64,000 bases of DNA, from contig JAFECT010000002.1 of NCBI GenBank assembly GCA_018241995.1, positions 186,001 through 250,000 of the forward strand. Reading direction: 5' to 3'. Position numbers and translations under genes: made by a program. This DNA is from Pseudomonadota bacterium (GTDB lineage: Bacteria > Pseudomonadota > Alphaproteobacteria > Caulobacterales > Caulobacteraceae). The notes beneath the pieces are model-generated. The model was not told the origin of the DNA, did not search any database, and was given only the letters and a program-made list of their open reading frames with translations. This document shows positions 9,354-17,347 of the stretch, one piece after another. Position 1 is the first letter of the stretch, and each line of letters starts with the position of its first letter.

Positions 9354-10613
9354 TTAGGCCGCCGTATGCGCGGCCTGCGCCTTCCTGAACGCGCGTCCGG
9401 CGTTCACCGCCATGATCGCGGCGGGCACGGTCAGCGAAGCGCCCACCAGCAGCGGCGCATCCGGCCCGACGCCCGAGAACAGCGCCCCCGCAACCGCAGG
9501 CGCGATGATCCGCGCGGCCGAGCCCGAGGCCATGTTCAGCCCCAGCATGGCGCCTTGCCGATCGGGCGGGGCCGAACGCGAGATCAGGGCCGAGATATTG
9601 GGCATCGCCAGCGCCATGCCGAAAGTGCCGATGGCCATGATGATCGGCACGCCCAGCGGCGCCGGATTGACCACCTGGCTGGCCAGAGACACCCCGAACA
9701 GCAGCATGCCGAAGGTCAGCACCTTGGCCTCGCCGAAGCGTTTGGCCAGACGCCCGGTGATCAGGCCCTGGCTGATGGCCGAGACCCCGCCGACCGCCAT
9801 GAAGCACCAGCCGAGCTCGACCGCGGTCCAGTGATAGCGCTCCTTGGCCCACAGGCCGAAGGTCGCCTCCATGCCTGAAAACCCGCCCATGTAGGTCATG
9901 GTGACCAAGAGCACGCGCGAGATCACGGGGTTGGAGGTGGCTTCGGCGAAACCGGCCAGGAATGCGGGCCGCTTGGCGGCCGGATCGGCGCGCCGACGGC
10001 TTTCGCGCAGGAAGGCCGCAACCCCGAGCGAGGCCGCCAGCGTCAGGCCCGAGGCGACGTACAGTGGGATCTGATAGCCGAAGTGCCCCATCTCCGGCTT
10101 GGTGGTCAGGGCGGCCAGGCCCGGCCCCGCCACGAAGCCCAGGCCGAAGGCCGCGCCGATCAGGCCCATGCGGCCCGCGCGCTTCTCCGGCGCCGAGACG
10201 TCGGCGACATAGCCCTGGATGGTCGAGATATTGCCGGCGCCCAGGCCCGTGAACAGCCGGATGCCGATCGCCCACCAGATATCCGGCGCGAAGGCCAGGG
10301 CGGCATAGCCGAGGCAGTTGCAGAAGGTGGTGGCGATCAGCACGGGCTTGCGCCCGATCCGGTCCGACAGGCGGCCCCAGAACGGCTCAGCGAAGAACTG
10401 GCCCAGGGAATAGGCCGAGAACATCAGGGTGACCTGCCACGCCTCCGCGTTCAGGCTCTTGGCGAAGAAGGGCAGCAGCGGGACCATAATCCCGAAGCCC
10501 ACCAGGTTCAGGAACACCACGAAGAACAGCACCGCCAGCGCCAGGCGGACGTGGCGCGGCTCGCCGGGGGCGGCTGCGGGAGCGGGCGGGGTCGGGTCCG
10601 GCTGGGAGGTCAT
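9354..10613 (-). CDS. MFS drug-efflux type transporter (DHA1/TetA-like)
   Basis: 419 aa with about 12 hydrophobic helices. MFS motif A appears in the loop after TM2 (FWGRLSDRIGRKPVL), and motif C-like glycine-rich AAFGLGFVAGPGLA in TM5 marks the drug:H+ antiporter group. Proline/alanine-rich cytosolic N-terminus of about 20 residues. The best family fit is TetA/DHA1 proton-driven exporters; the substrate is unknown. No regulator gene is adjacent. Confidence 0.88.
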   Translation of the reverse strand: MTSQPDPTPPAPAAAPGEPRHVRLALAVLFFVVFLNLVGFGIMVPLLPFFAKSLNAEAWQVTLMFSAYSLGQFFAEPFWGRLSDRIGRKPVLIATTFCNCLGYAALAFAPDIWWAIGIRLFTGLGAGNISTIQGYVADVSAPEKRAGRMGLIGAAFGLGFVAGPGLAALTTKPEMGHFGYQIPLYVASGLTLAASLGVAAFLRESRRRADPAAKRPAFLAGFAEATSNPVISRVLLVTMTYMGGFSGMEATFGLWAKERYHWTAVELGWCFMAVGGVSAISQGLITGRLAKRFGEAKVLTFGMLLFGVSLASQVVNPAPLGVPIIMAIGTFGMALAMPNISALISRSAPPDRQGAMLGLNMASGSAARIIAPAVAGALFSGVGPDAPLLVGASLTVPAAIMAVNAGRAFRKAQAAHTAA

Positions 10614-10714
10614 CGCGCAAGCCTAGCCGATGAGACCAGGGATTGGCGAGACTGCTAAGCGGCTTGGCGGGAATTTGCGACGAACGCCGCAAAGCGCGGT
10701 CCGAAAAGCCGAAA

Positions 10715-10736
10715 CGCCGGGGATCTCTCCCCGGCG
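10715..10736 (-). terminator. Hairpin downstream of the 83-aa gene
   Basis: A 9-bp perfect stem, CGCCGGGGA / TCCCCGGCG, with a 4-base loop. On the minus strand it is followed by TTTCGGCTTTT, which fits an intrinsic terminator for the small gene at 10804-11055. Confidence 0.55.
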
Positions 10737-10803
10737 CCGGTACTCTACGCTTACTCATCCGCGTCCTTCAGAGGGGGGGAGACGAACGCGGGCTACTAAC
10801 GGG

Positions 10804-11055
10804 TCAGTCGCGGGTGAATTCCCGCAACTTCATCAGGGCCAGCTCCGGCGCGCCGGGGCCGGCGAGCTTGAGCCGGTCGATCTCCCGGCGCAGGTGCCCG
10901 CGGAACTGGTCGCGAGTCTCCGGCGACTGGGCCGCCAGGGTGCGCGCCGAGGCGCGAGCGAGGGCGAAGGCCGCCTCCAGCTCGGCCATGACCGCCGCCC
11001 ATTGCGCAGACGGGGGATCGTGCGGCCGAGGGGCGCCGCCCGAGGAGTCATGCAT
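10804..11055 (-). CDS. Small helical protein of unknown function
   Basis: 83 aa, predicted soluble and mostly alpha-helical, with regular Ala/Leu/Glu spacing (AVMAELEAAFALARASARTLA) and an acidic C-terminus ending FTRD. No signal peptide, Cys, or known motif. Codon use is native. A terminator-like hairpin follows. Real gene is likely but not proven; no function is proposed. Confidence 0.55.
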   Translation of the reverse strand: MHDSSGGAPRPHDPPSAQWAAVMAELEAAFALARASARTLAAQSPETRDQFRGHLRREIDRLKLAGPGAPELALMKLREFTRD

Positions 11056-11261
11056 GGCGATGTGCTTCGTCAGGGAGGTGGACGCCCCGAAGGGGGGAGG
11101 AGGCCTCCGCGGGCGAGTGCGTCCGGTGGCGCTCGCGGAAGGGGGGCTTTCTAGCGCAAATTGAGGCCAGAATAGGGCGCGAGACGCAATTCGCGGCCCG
11201 TGCGCTCAGTATTCCTGTCTATACAAGCGGCTGCTTGACCTAGAGGTGTCAGTTCAGACCC

Positions 11262-12467
11262 TCAGGCCGCTCGGATGTGGCTTGGACGCCGCCGCTCGAA
11301 GTCTGTGATGTAGTCGCGAGTCAGGGGCACGGCGTCTGGGCGTTTGCTCAACTGGATCTGCGCAACCATGTGCCCGCCCCAGCGGAAAGCGATCTCGCTG
11401 GAGGCCAGATAGAACTCCCACATCCGGCAGAACCGCTCGTCATAGAGCGCCGCGATCGCCTCGCGCTGGGCCAGGAACCGCTCGCGCCAGGCCTTCAGCG
11501 TCTCCGCATAGTGCAGGCGCAGCACCTCCACGTCGGTGACCCACAGCCCCGCCTTCTCGATGGCCGGCAGGATCTCCGACAGGGCGGGGATATAGCCGCC
11601 GGGAAAGATGTACTTGGCGATCCAGGGCTGGGTGGTGTTGGGCCCGTCCTTTCGGGCGATGGTGTGCACCAGGGCGACGCCGTCGTCGGTCAGCAGCCGC
11701 GCGATGGCATCGAAATAGGCCTGGTAGTTGGGCAGGCCCACGTGCTCGAACATGCCCACCGACACGATGCGGTCGAAGGGCCCTTCGACATCGCGGTAGT
11801 CGCGCATTTCGAAGCGGGCGCGGCTGTCGAGTCCTCTCGACTTGGCCCGCTGCTGCGCAGTGGCGTGCTGCTCCTCCGACAGGGTCACGCCGGTGACCTG
11901 CGCCCCGGCCTCCGCCAGGGTCAGGCCCAGGCCGCCCCAGCCGCAGCCGATATCCAGCACCCGCATGTCCGGCTCGATCAGCAGCTTGGCCAGCAGGTGC
12001 CGCTTCTTGGCGACCTGGGCCTCATCCAGGCCCTGATCAGGATGTTCGAAATAGGCGCAGGAATACTGCAGGTCCGGATCCAGGAAGCGGCGGTAGAGGT
12101 CCAGTGACAGGTCGTAGTGGTGATGCACATTGGCTTGCGAAGCGCGCCGGTCGTTGGCCTGATCGATGCGCCGCCGCAGTAGCTCCCACAGCGTGCGCTT
12201 CTGCGGCGGCCGATGCCGGAAGTTCCGCCCGACCAGGTCCAGGAACCCGTAGAGGTCGCCCCGTTCGATGACCACGCCGCCATCCATGAAGGCTTCGCCC
12301 AGCGCGAGCGACGGCCGCCGCGCGATCCGCATCGCCGTCGGCCAGTCCGCCAGGCGCACCACGATCGGCGCCTCACCCGCATCGCCCACCTGCACGGTCT
12401 TGCCGCCGGGCAGGTGAAACAGGGCCGAGCCCTCCTTGAAGTAGCTCTTGATAAGGCCCTCGATCAT
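11262..12467 (-). CDS. cfa: Cyclopropane-fatty-acyl-phospholipid synthase family methyltransferase
   Basis: 401 aa. SAM-binding motif I VLDIGCGWGGLGLTLAE begins at residue 170. YSCAYF supplies the conserved Cys (137), and VGMFEHVG and LVHTIA match active-site segments of the E. coli enzyme that bind bicarbonate and lipid. It transfers a methylene group from SAM to unsaturated acyl chains of membrane phospholipids, commonly in stationary phase or acid stress. Peripheral membrane enzyme. Divergent from the DUF599 gene. Confidence 0.92.
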   Translation of the reverse strand: MIEGLIKSYFKEGSALFHLPGGKTVQVGDAGEAPIVVRLADWPTAMRIARRPSLALGEAFMDGGVVIERGDLYGFLDLVGRNFRHRPPQKRTLWELLRRRIDQANDRRASQANVHHHYDLSLDLYRRFLDPDLQYSCAYFEHPDQGLDEAQVAKKRHLLAKLLIEPDMRVLDIGCGWGGLGLTLAEAGAQVTGVTLSEEQHATAQQRAKSRGLDSRARFEMRDYRDVEGPFDRIVSVGMFEHVGLPNYQAYFDAIARLLTDDGVALVHTIARKDGPNTTQPWIAKYIFPGGYIPALSEILPAIEKAGLWVTDVEVLRLHYAETLKAWRERFLAQREAIAALYDERFCRMWEFYLASSEIAFRWGGHMVAQIQLSKRPDAVPLTRDYITDFERRRPSHIRAA

Positions 12468-12591
12468 CGCGTCCTCCGCCGGATGCGCCGGACTCAGGCG
12501 CCGGAGTCGAAAAGCGGCGAGCGAGGCCGAGTGTTCCCACCTTGGCCTTAGGCCGGTTGGCCCGCCGCGGCCCCGGCGCTAGACAGGGGCC

Positions 12592-13278
12592 ATGAGCACC
12601 TACGACTGGATCGCGCTCGGCCTGTTCGTCGTCCTTTGGCTGGGCTACGAGCCGCTCCTGGCCCGCATCGCGCGGCGCACCGGCGCCCTCACCCACGACA
12701 TGCTGGTGGTGCGCGGCTTCTGGATGCGCGCCATGACCCGGCGCGACAACGGTCTGACCGACGCCAACCTGGTCGGCCATACCCTGAACTCCGCCTCCTT
12801 CTTCGCCTCGGCCAACCTGATCCTGATCGCCGCTGTCGGCGGCGCGCTTTTCGGCGGCGGCATGAAGATCAACACCGTGCTGCAGCACGGGGTCGGGGTG
12901 GCCATTTCCTCGCGCCTGCTGGAATGGAAGCTGGCCCTGATCACCGTCTGCCTGGTGCGTGGCCTGCTCGACTTCATCTGGTCGATCCGCCAGCTCAACT
13001 ATTGCCTGGCCATGGTCGGGGCCGCCTATGACGGCCTGGCGCCGGAAAAGCAGAACGATTACGCCGACGCCGTGGCCGAGGTGCTGAACCCGGCGCTGCA
13101 GGCCTTCAGTCATGGCGTGCGCAGCTACTACTTCGCCCTGGCGGCGAGCGCCTGGCTGTTCGGCCCGGTGGGCCTGGCCGTGGCGGGCATAGGCGCCTTC
13201 GCCCTGCTGATCTGGCGCCAAGCGAGCTCGAAGGCCGCACGGGGCATTCGGCGTGCCCGTGCAATCCTGGAACGTTAG
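12592..13278 (+). CDS. DUF599 family membrane protein
   Basis: 228 aa with four predicted TM helices, near residues 4-24, 78-95, 118-138 and 176-210. The sequence from LGYEPLLARIARRTGAL through RRDNGLTDANLVGHTLNSASFFAS matches the DUF599 pattern. Function unknown in all members. Starts with ATG 124 bases from divergent cfa. Confidence 0.85.
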   Translation: MSTYDWIALGLFVVLWLGYEPLLARIARRTGALTHDMLVVRGFWMRAMTRRDNGLTDANLVGHTLNSASFFASANLILIAAVGGALFGGGMKINTVLQHGVGVAISSRLLEWKLALITVCLVRGLLDFIWSIRQLNYCLAMVGAAYDGLAPEKQNDYADAVAEVLNPALQAFSHGVRSYYFALAASAWLFGPVGLAVAGIGAFALLIWRQASSKAARGIRRARAILER

Positions 13279-13418
13279 CCCTCAAGATATTCACGCGCGC
13301 GAGAGTTTTTTGCGCTCGGCTCGCGTCTGCAGCAAATCGGCGCCATCGATAATCTTTGACGCACAAGGCGGCTGTAACCGAGCGTGATCTTGCGGCGCAG
13401 CATTTATGCTTGAATTTT

Positions 13419-13496
13419 GTGCGTCGCAGCGTAACTATTGGGGCGTCGGCGCTCCTGGGCGTCGGCGTGCCCTTCCTGGGCGTTTCCTCCCTATAA
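13419..13496 (+). CDS. Candidate 25-residue hydrophobic peptide
   Basis: GTG start, 25 codons, TAA stop. The peptide has a basic N-terminus (MRRS) then a hydrophobic run (VTIGASALLGVGVPFLG), like a short membrane or signal peptide. The stop lies 10 bases before the terminator stem. An in-frame TTG start lies three codons upstream. Lacks a clear ribosome-binding site, so coding is uncertain. Confidence 0.3.
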   Translation: MRRSVTIGASALLGVGVPFLGVSSL

Positions 13497-13506
13497 ACTT
13501 CCCAAG

Positions 13507-13535
13507 GCCGCGCTGGATTGGCGCGGCTTTTTTTT
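13507..13535 (+). terminator. Strong Rho-independent terminator
   Basis: GCCGCGC / GCGCGGC 7-bp perfect stem with a 7-base loop, followed directly by eight T residues (13528-13535). The clearest intrinsic terminator in the window, on the plus strand. Confidence 0.9.
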
Positions 13536-13564
13536 GCGCCTAACGCGGCTCAAGCCCAAGCACG

Positions 13565-14464
13565 TCAGGCCAAGGCGCGCGGCCAGTCGACGCCTGTCAG
13601 GGTGTCGAACAGGCGATCCAGGTCGCGCCGCAGGCGCTTGAACCCCTCGGTCCGCTCCAGAGTCGTCTCGTTCAGGTAAAGCGACCGGTCCATCTCGACC
13701 TGCAGGGCATGGATTCCGCTCGCCGGCGCGCCATAGGTCTGGGTGGTCCAGCCCCCGGCATAGGGCGTGTTCTGCGCCACGACGTAGCCCATGGTTTCCA
13801 GCGCACGACGCGCCGTCTGGGTCAGAGGCCGCGCGCAGGCCGCCCCGTGCCGGTCGCCCAGCACCATGTCGGGCCGCGCCCGCCCGCGCCGCGCCTCGGA
13901 TCGCCCGGCGGCCGAGGGCATGGAATGCCAATCGATCAGCACCGCCAAGCCGAACCGCGCCTTGGCCTCGTCCAGCAGGTCCGACAGCGCGGCGTGATAG
14001 GGCCGGTGCACGCCTTCGATACGCGCTTCGCCCTCGGCGAGGCTGAGCTTGCGCATATAGACCTCGCGCCCCTCGCCGACGACCTTGGCGATCGAGCCCA
14101 GGCCGGCCGCGACGCGCGGCGTTTGCGAGCGCGCGTGGGCGGGCAGGGGATCGCGGAACATAGCCGGATCCAGCTCCCACGGGTCGCGGTTCACGTCCAC
14201 GAACACCCGCGCCGTGCGGCACAGCACGCCCGCCACACCCCGCTCGAACGCGCCCGAGATCAGTTCATCGACGAAGGCGTCCTCGGACCGGCGGATGCTC
14301 AGGGCGTCCAGGGCCGAGGCGCGGGTCAGGCTGTCCGGATAGATCCGACCCGAATGCGGCGAGGCGAAGATGAGTGGCGTGGAGAGGGTTTGCGGCCGCC
14401 GGACCTCGAAGGCCGGGCCGTCCCAATCGGTGTCCATGCTCAGGGTCGCCGGAGCGTTCATCAA
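13565..14464 (-). CDS. N-formylglutamate amidohydrolase family protein
   Basis: 299 aa. FASPHSGRIYP (metal-binding HSG), VFVDVNRDPWELDP and VLIDWHSMPS are the family's conserved metal/active-site blocks. Members hydrolyse N-formyl-L-glutamate to formate and glutamate in histidine degradation; many paralogues have unknown substrates. There are no hut genes nearby, so a role in histidine use is not supported by context. Divergent from cpdR. Confidence 0.88.
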   Translation of the reverse strand: MMNAPATLSMDTDWDGPAFEVRRPQTLSTPLIFASPHSGRIYPDSLTRASALDALSIRRSEDAFVDELISGAFERGVAGVLCRTARVFVDVNRDPWELDPAMFRDPLPAHARSQTPRVAAGLGSIAKVVGEGREVYMRKLSLAEGEARIEGVHRPYHAALSDLLDEAKARFGLAVLIDWHSMPSAAGRSEARRGRARPDMVLGDRHGAACARPLTQTARRALETMGYVVAQNTPYAGGWTTQTYGAPASGIHALQVEMDRSLYLNETTLERTEGFKRLRRDLDRLFDTLTGVDWPRALA

Positions 14465-14574
14465 TTGATCAATGCGCAGGGCGGCCTTTCAGGTCAAATC
14501 GGCCGAGACGCGCGGCGTGGCGGTAAAGCCGCAAGCACGGCGACCGATCGTCCCGGCCGGCGGTTTTCACGTCC

Positions 14575-14613
14575 GGTTTACGCCCGGCCTGCTAGGCTCG
14601 ATTTTCGTAAACC
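14575..14613. promoter_or_regulatory. Inverted repeat just upstream of cpdR
   Basis: GGTTTACG (14575-14582) and CGTAAACC (14606-14613) are perfect 8-bp inverted repeats with a 23-base spacer, ending 15 bases before the cpdR start. This fits an operator with two half-sites or an RNA hairpin over the translation start region. It is not a canonical CtrA box (TTAA-N7-TTAA). Confidence 0.5.
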
Positions 14614-14628
14614 AAGACACGGACCCCC

Positions 14629-14985
14629 ATGGCCCGCATCCTCCTTGCCGAAGACGACGATTCCCTGCGCGGGTTCCTGGCGCGCGCCCTGGAGCGGGCC
14701 GGCCACGACGTACGGGTCTGTGAGAACGGCGACGAGGCGCTGGACGCGCTCGGCGACGGCCCCTGGGACCTGCTCCTGACCGACATCGTCATGCCCGGCG
14801 CCGACGGCATCGAGGTGGCCCGCCAGGCCGCTGTCGGCCAGCCGGACGTGCGCATCATGTTCATCACCGGGTTCGCCGCGGTCGCGCTCTCGGCCGCACA
14901 GTCGGCGCCCCAGGCCAAGGTGCTGTCCAAGCCGGTACACCTGCGCGACCTCGTCTCCGAGGTGGAGAAGATGATCGCGGCCTAG
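14629..14985 (+). CDS. cpdR: Single-domain response regulator, CpdR-like (ClpXP adaptor)
   Basis: 118 aa, one receiver domain and nothing else. Acidic pocket LLAEDDDSL (D9-D11), phosphoacceptor Asp52 in LLLTDIVMPGADG, Thr80, and Lys101 in SKPVHLRDLV. Sequence, length and the neighbouring amidohydrolase match Caulobacter CpdR. In Caulobacter, CpdR unphosphorylated by the CckA-ChpT relay recruits ClpXP to the cell pole to degrade PdeA and other substrates, linking the cell cycle to proteolysis. Function is taken from that orthologue. The inverted repeat just upstream may regulate it. Confidence 0.9.
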   Translation: MARILLAEDDDSLRGFLARALERAGHDVRVCENGDEALDALGDGPWDLLLTDIVMPGADGIEVARQAAVGQPDVRIMFITGFAAVALSAAQSAPQAKVLSKPVHLRDLVSEVEKMIAA

Positions 14986-15013
14986 CTTCTTCGCCGCATC
15001 GCAAAACGGGGGA

Positions 15014-15043
15014 TTGCGCCGCGAATGCCTGTGCGGCTATACC
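15014..15043 (+). promoter_or_regulatory. Housekeeping sigma promoter for tRNA-Val
   Basis: TTGCGC (15014-15019), a 16-base spacer and GCTATACC (15036-15043) match the Caulobacter housekeeping pattern TTGACG / GCTANAWC. The -10 ends 17 bases before the mature tRNA 5' end. Confidence 0.7.
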
Positions 15044-15060
15044 CCACGCCTTCCCGAGGC

Positions 15061-15135
15061 GGACGCGTAGCTCAGCGGGAGAGCACTACGTTGACATCGT
15101 AGGGGTCGCTGGTTCAATCCCAGCCGCGTCCACCA
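15061..15135 (+). tRNA. tRNA-Val (anticodon GAC)
   Basis: Acceptor stem GGACGCG / CGCGTCC (15061-15067, 15125-15131), discriminator A, and an encoded CCA (15133-15135). Anticodon stem CTACG / CGTAG encloses the loop TTGACAT with anticodon GAC; the T loop is GGTTCAATCC. All four arms fold normally. Confidence 0.97.
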
Positions 15136-15166
15136 CTCTGCTTCGCTCCTCTGGAGCTTCGCAGAG
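15136..15166. terminator. Perfect hairpin directly after tRNA-Val
   Basis: CTCTGC-TTC-GCTCC-TCT-GGAGC-TTC-GCAGAG: two perfect stems of 6 and 5 bp with symmetric internal loops. It starts on the base after the encoded CCA. No U tract follows, so it may be a 3' trailer structure or processing signal rather than a classical terminator. Confidence 0.5.
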
Positions 15167-15250
15167 CAAGCCCTGTCCTCAAATTCGAAGCCGAGCGCCC
15201 CTCGAAGCCCGTCAGGGCGAAGTAGGGCGGCGACGTTTGATGCCTTCAGC

Positions 15251-15553
15251 TCAGTTCCGTGTCGCCGGATAGATCACCATCGCTTGGCCGTCGCGCCGCG
15301 CCAGCGACATCGCTTCGACGATCGCCGGGTCGGCGTCGGCATAGGCTTCGCCCTCGACCTCGCCGCCGCTTTCGAACGTCCAGCGGGCCCAGCCGCCGCT
15401 GTAGAGCGTGCCGGCGATGCTGCGCCGGGCGTCCTCGTCCGACAGGGCCATCTGGAACAGCACCAGCTTGCAGGCCACGCCGTCGGGCGCGTCCGGGTGA
15501 CCGCTCGGGATCGCGTCGGCGACGATGCAGAAAAGCCGGCGGGTGTTGCTCAT
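15251..15553 (-). CDS. Conserved small protein of unknown function
   Basis: 100 aa, soluble, no signal peptide. Begins MSNTRRLFCIVADAIPSGHPDAPDG and ends in an alpha/beta pattern (AMSLARRDGQAMVIYPATRN). No catalytic motif recognised. Ten bases separate its start from the stop of the upstream DUF3667 gene on the same strand, so both are likely cotranscribed. Confidence 0.65.
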   Translation of the reverse strand: MSNTRRLFCIVADAIPSGHPDAPDGVACKLVLFQMALSDEDARRSIAGTLYSGGWARWTFESGGEVEGEAYADADPAIVEAMSLARRDGQAMVIYPATRN

Positions 15554-15563
15554 GGTCCGGCTT

Positions 15564-16736
15564 CTAGAGCTGGGTCAGGCTGAACACCAGCAGGGCGGTG
15601 ACCAGGATGGCGAAGGTCAGGCCCGACAGCGTCCACACCACCAGGGTCTTGGACACCGCGCCCAGGACGCTGGAGCCATAGGCCCCGCGCAGGGTCTGGA
15701 ACAGGTTGACCGGCGTCCACAAGGCCAGGAGCCCGAACCACCAGGGCCAGAGGACCTGCGGCAGCACCAGGCCCAGCGCATTGGTCAGGAAGCCGAACGA
15801 CAGCAGGTCCATCGCCACCAGCAGGTGATCGTAGAGGAAGAGGTCTTTCCGGTTGGCGTAAACCGCCGCCAGGCTCAGGCCCACGATGGGCAAGAGCAGC
15901 ACAGCCAGCCGGTGGGCCCAGCCGAACACCACTGCCATGTAGTACTCGGGATTGGCGGCCGCCTTGCGCTTGCCCTCCCCGTACCAGCTGTCTTTGTGCC
16001 GGCGAGGCGCGGACTTCTCCCCGGCCTTGGCGGCCAGTTGGCGCACCGCCTCGGCGCTCAGCACCTGGCCCCGCGCCGCGGCGTCGGCCCTGATCATCGA
16101 GTGGGTGTGGATGCTCTCGGCGACGGCGACCTCACGCTGATAGGCGCGCTCGACCCCGGCCCGCTCATGGTCGTTCTCGGCGGTCTTGAGGTCGTTGGCC
16201 CTGTCGCGCTGCGCCTCGGCCAGCGCTTCGGCGCGATCCTTGTCGGCCTGGGCGCGCATGCGGGCGGACTCCTGCGCCCGGCCCTGGGGCGTGGCCAGGG
16301 CGGCGAGGTGCGCCTGTTTGCGGCGCTCGTCGTCCTGGCGCAGCTCATGCACGGCATGCTCGGCGGCGAAGATCAGCAGCAGCAGGGCGACCAGGAAGGT
16401 GCGGAACGGCGGGACGTGCCGCGCCAGGCGGCCGTCCAGATAGTCGCGCGCCAGCTTACCGGGGCGGAAGAACAGCTGGGGCAGGGTGTGCAGCAGCCGG
16501 CCGTCCAGGTGGAACAGGCCCTCGAACGCCTCCCACACCAGATGCCAGATCGAACGCTTGTGGTTGTCGCTGCTCTGGCCGCAGTCGTGGCAGAACAGGC
16601 CCTGCAGGATGGCGTCGCAGTTGCGGCAGGGCGTGCCGATCGGGGCTGCGTGCTGCTGCTTGCGCTTGATCAGGCCGCGGAACCAGTCCGCCGCCGCCAG
16701 TTCCAGCTCGCCGCTCACGATGCACGCCCCCAGCAC
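15564..16736 (-). CDS. DUF3667 family membrane protein with zinc ribbon
   Basis: 390 aa. A four-Cys zinc ribbon, CRNCDAILQGLFCHDCGQ (about 39-56), is followed by the DUF3667 block FHLDGRLLHTLPQLFFRPGKLARDYLDGRR-like sequence, then one TM helix (FRTFLVALLLLIFAAEHA). A long charged coiled coil with many Ala/Glu/Arg heptads (about 130-225) comes next, and four further TM helices at the C-terminus. Function unknown. The long coiled coil between membrane segments is probably cytosolic or periplasmic; the side is not clear. Confidence 0.8.
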   Translation of the reverse strand: MLGACIVSGELELAAADWFRGLIKRKQQHAAPIGTPCRNCDAILQGLFCHDCGQSSDNHKRSIWHLVWEAFEGLFHLDGRLLHTLPQLFFRPGKLARDYLDGRLARHVPPFRTFLVALLLLIFAAEHAVHELRQDDERRKQAHLAALATPQGRAQESARMRAQADKDRAEALAEAQRDRANDLKTAENDHERAGVERAYQREVAVAESIHTHSMIRADAAARGQVLSAEAVRQLAAKAGEKSAPRRHKDSWYGEGKRKAAANPEYYMAVVFGWAHRLAVLLLPIVGLSLAAVYANRKDLFLYDHLLVAMDLLSFGFLTNALGLVLPQVLWPWWFGLLALWTPVNLFQTLRGAYGSSVLGAVSKTLVVWTLSGLTFAILVTALLVFSLTQL

Positions 16737-16770
16737 CCGCCTCGCCGCAGGTGTACGACAAGCGTAAGGC

Positions 16771-17199
16771 TTAGCAAGGCTGCGACGACGAGCGGCGCCA
16801 GGTGAAGGCGGTCTGCAGCCGCGGGTCGCGCAGATAGAGCCCGGCCCAGGCCAGCACCCCCAGATAGACGCCCAGCGCCGCGTGCCCCAGCATCGGGTCC
16901 CCGACCCTCAGGTGCGTGGCGATGGCGCCGCCGAGCAGGCCGGTCATCAGCACCACGCCCAGCACCGCCGTGCGCGGAAACAGGTAGAGCGCCAGAACGA
17001 ATAGCTCCAGCAGGCCCAGCGGCTGGTCCAGCGCCGGCGGATAGCCGAGCCGCGCCATGGCCGAGCGCACCAGCTCCAGCCCGGTCAGCTTGCCGGCGCC
17101 GTCGATCAGCACGACCAGGGCGACCGCCCCGCTCATCAGGCGGCCGGCCCACAGGCCGAAGCGCGGCAGGGGTGTGTGGACGAGGGCGGGGGTGCTCAT
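16771..17199 (-). CDS. DoxX-like small integral membrane protein
   Basis: 142 aa with four predicted TM helices. GRLMSGAVALVVLIDGAGKL at the start and LGLLELFVLALYLFPRTAVLG resemble the DoxX/DUF family of four-helix membrane proteins. Role unknown; some DoxX proteins associate with redox enzymes. Divergent from an AraC-type regulator that probably controlled it. Confidence 0.7.
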   Translation of the reverse strand: MSTPALVHTPLPRFGLWAGRLMSGAVALVVLIDGAGKLTGLELVRSAMARLGYPPALDQPLGLLELFVLALYLFPRTAVLGVVLMTGLLGGAIATHLRVGDPMLGHAALGVYLGVLAWAGLYLRDPRLQTAFTWRRSSSQPC

Positions 17200-17270
17200 G
17201 GCCAGCCTCCAGGGGTTTCATCCGGAAGGACGTTCGAGGTCGCCCGGATACGACAGGCGCATGCCGAAAA

Positions 17271-17286
17271 ATGTCACTGGCGACAT
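17271..17286. promoter_or_regulatory. Short palindrome between doxX-like and araC-like genes
   Basis: ATGTC-N6-GACAT, in the 148-base divergent region. A candidate operator for the AraC-type regulator; 5-bp arms are short enough that chance is possible. Confidence 0.3.
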
Positions 17287-17347
17287 CCTGGCCGGTCTTC
17301 GCGTGAGCGGGCTTGGCGCGGTCGCCCGGCTCTGAAAGGGTCGCCTC

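Larger units (their letters stand above)
13358..13535 (+). ncRNA. Candidate small RNA ending at an intrinsic terminator
   Basis: GACGCACAA (13358-13366) and TTGTGCGTC (13417-13425) are a perfect 9-bp inverted repeat enclosing about 50 bases. Further on come an internal direct repeat (GGGCGTCGGCG twice) and a strong terminator at 13507-13535. The terminator is more than 220 bases past the DUF599 stop, which suggests a separate short transcript. No known RNA family was recognised; it may equally be a long 3' UTR. Confidence 0.35.
13279..13564. other. Intergenic region with structured-RNA signals
   Basis: 286 bases between DUF599 (+) and the amidohydrolase (-). It contains a 9-bp inverted repeat, a short open frame and a strong plus-strand terminator, all listed separately. 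The first 75 bases show no clear promoter. Confidence 0.6.

Noticed and set aside
11224..11237. CAAGC-GGCT-GCTTG hairpin after cfa
   Set aside because: Only 5-bp arms and no U tract; too weak to call a terminator.
13438..13641. 67-codon plus-strand frame
   Set aside because: Passes through the intrinsic terminator (the FF run is its T tract) and into an antisense gene.
13565..14464. Histidine-utilisation (hutG) role for the amidohydrolase
   Set aside because: No other hut gene is near, and the neighbour cpdR suggests a conserved but unrelated context.
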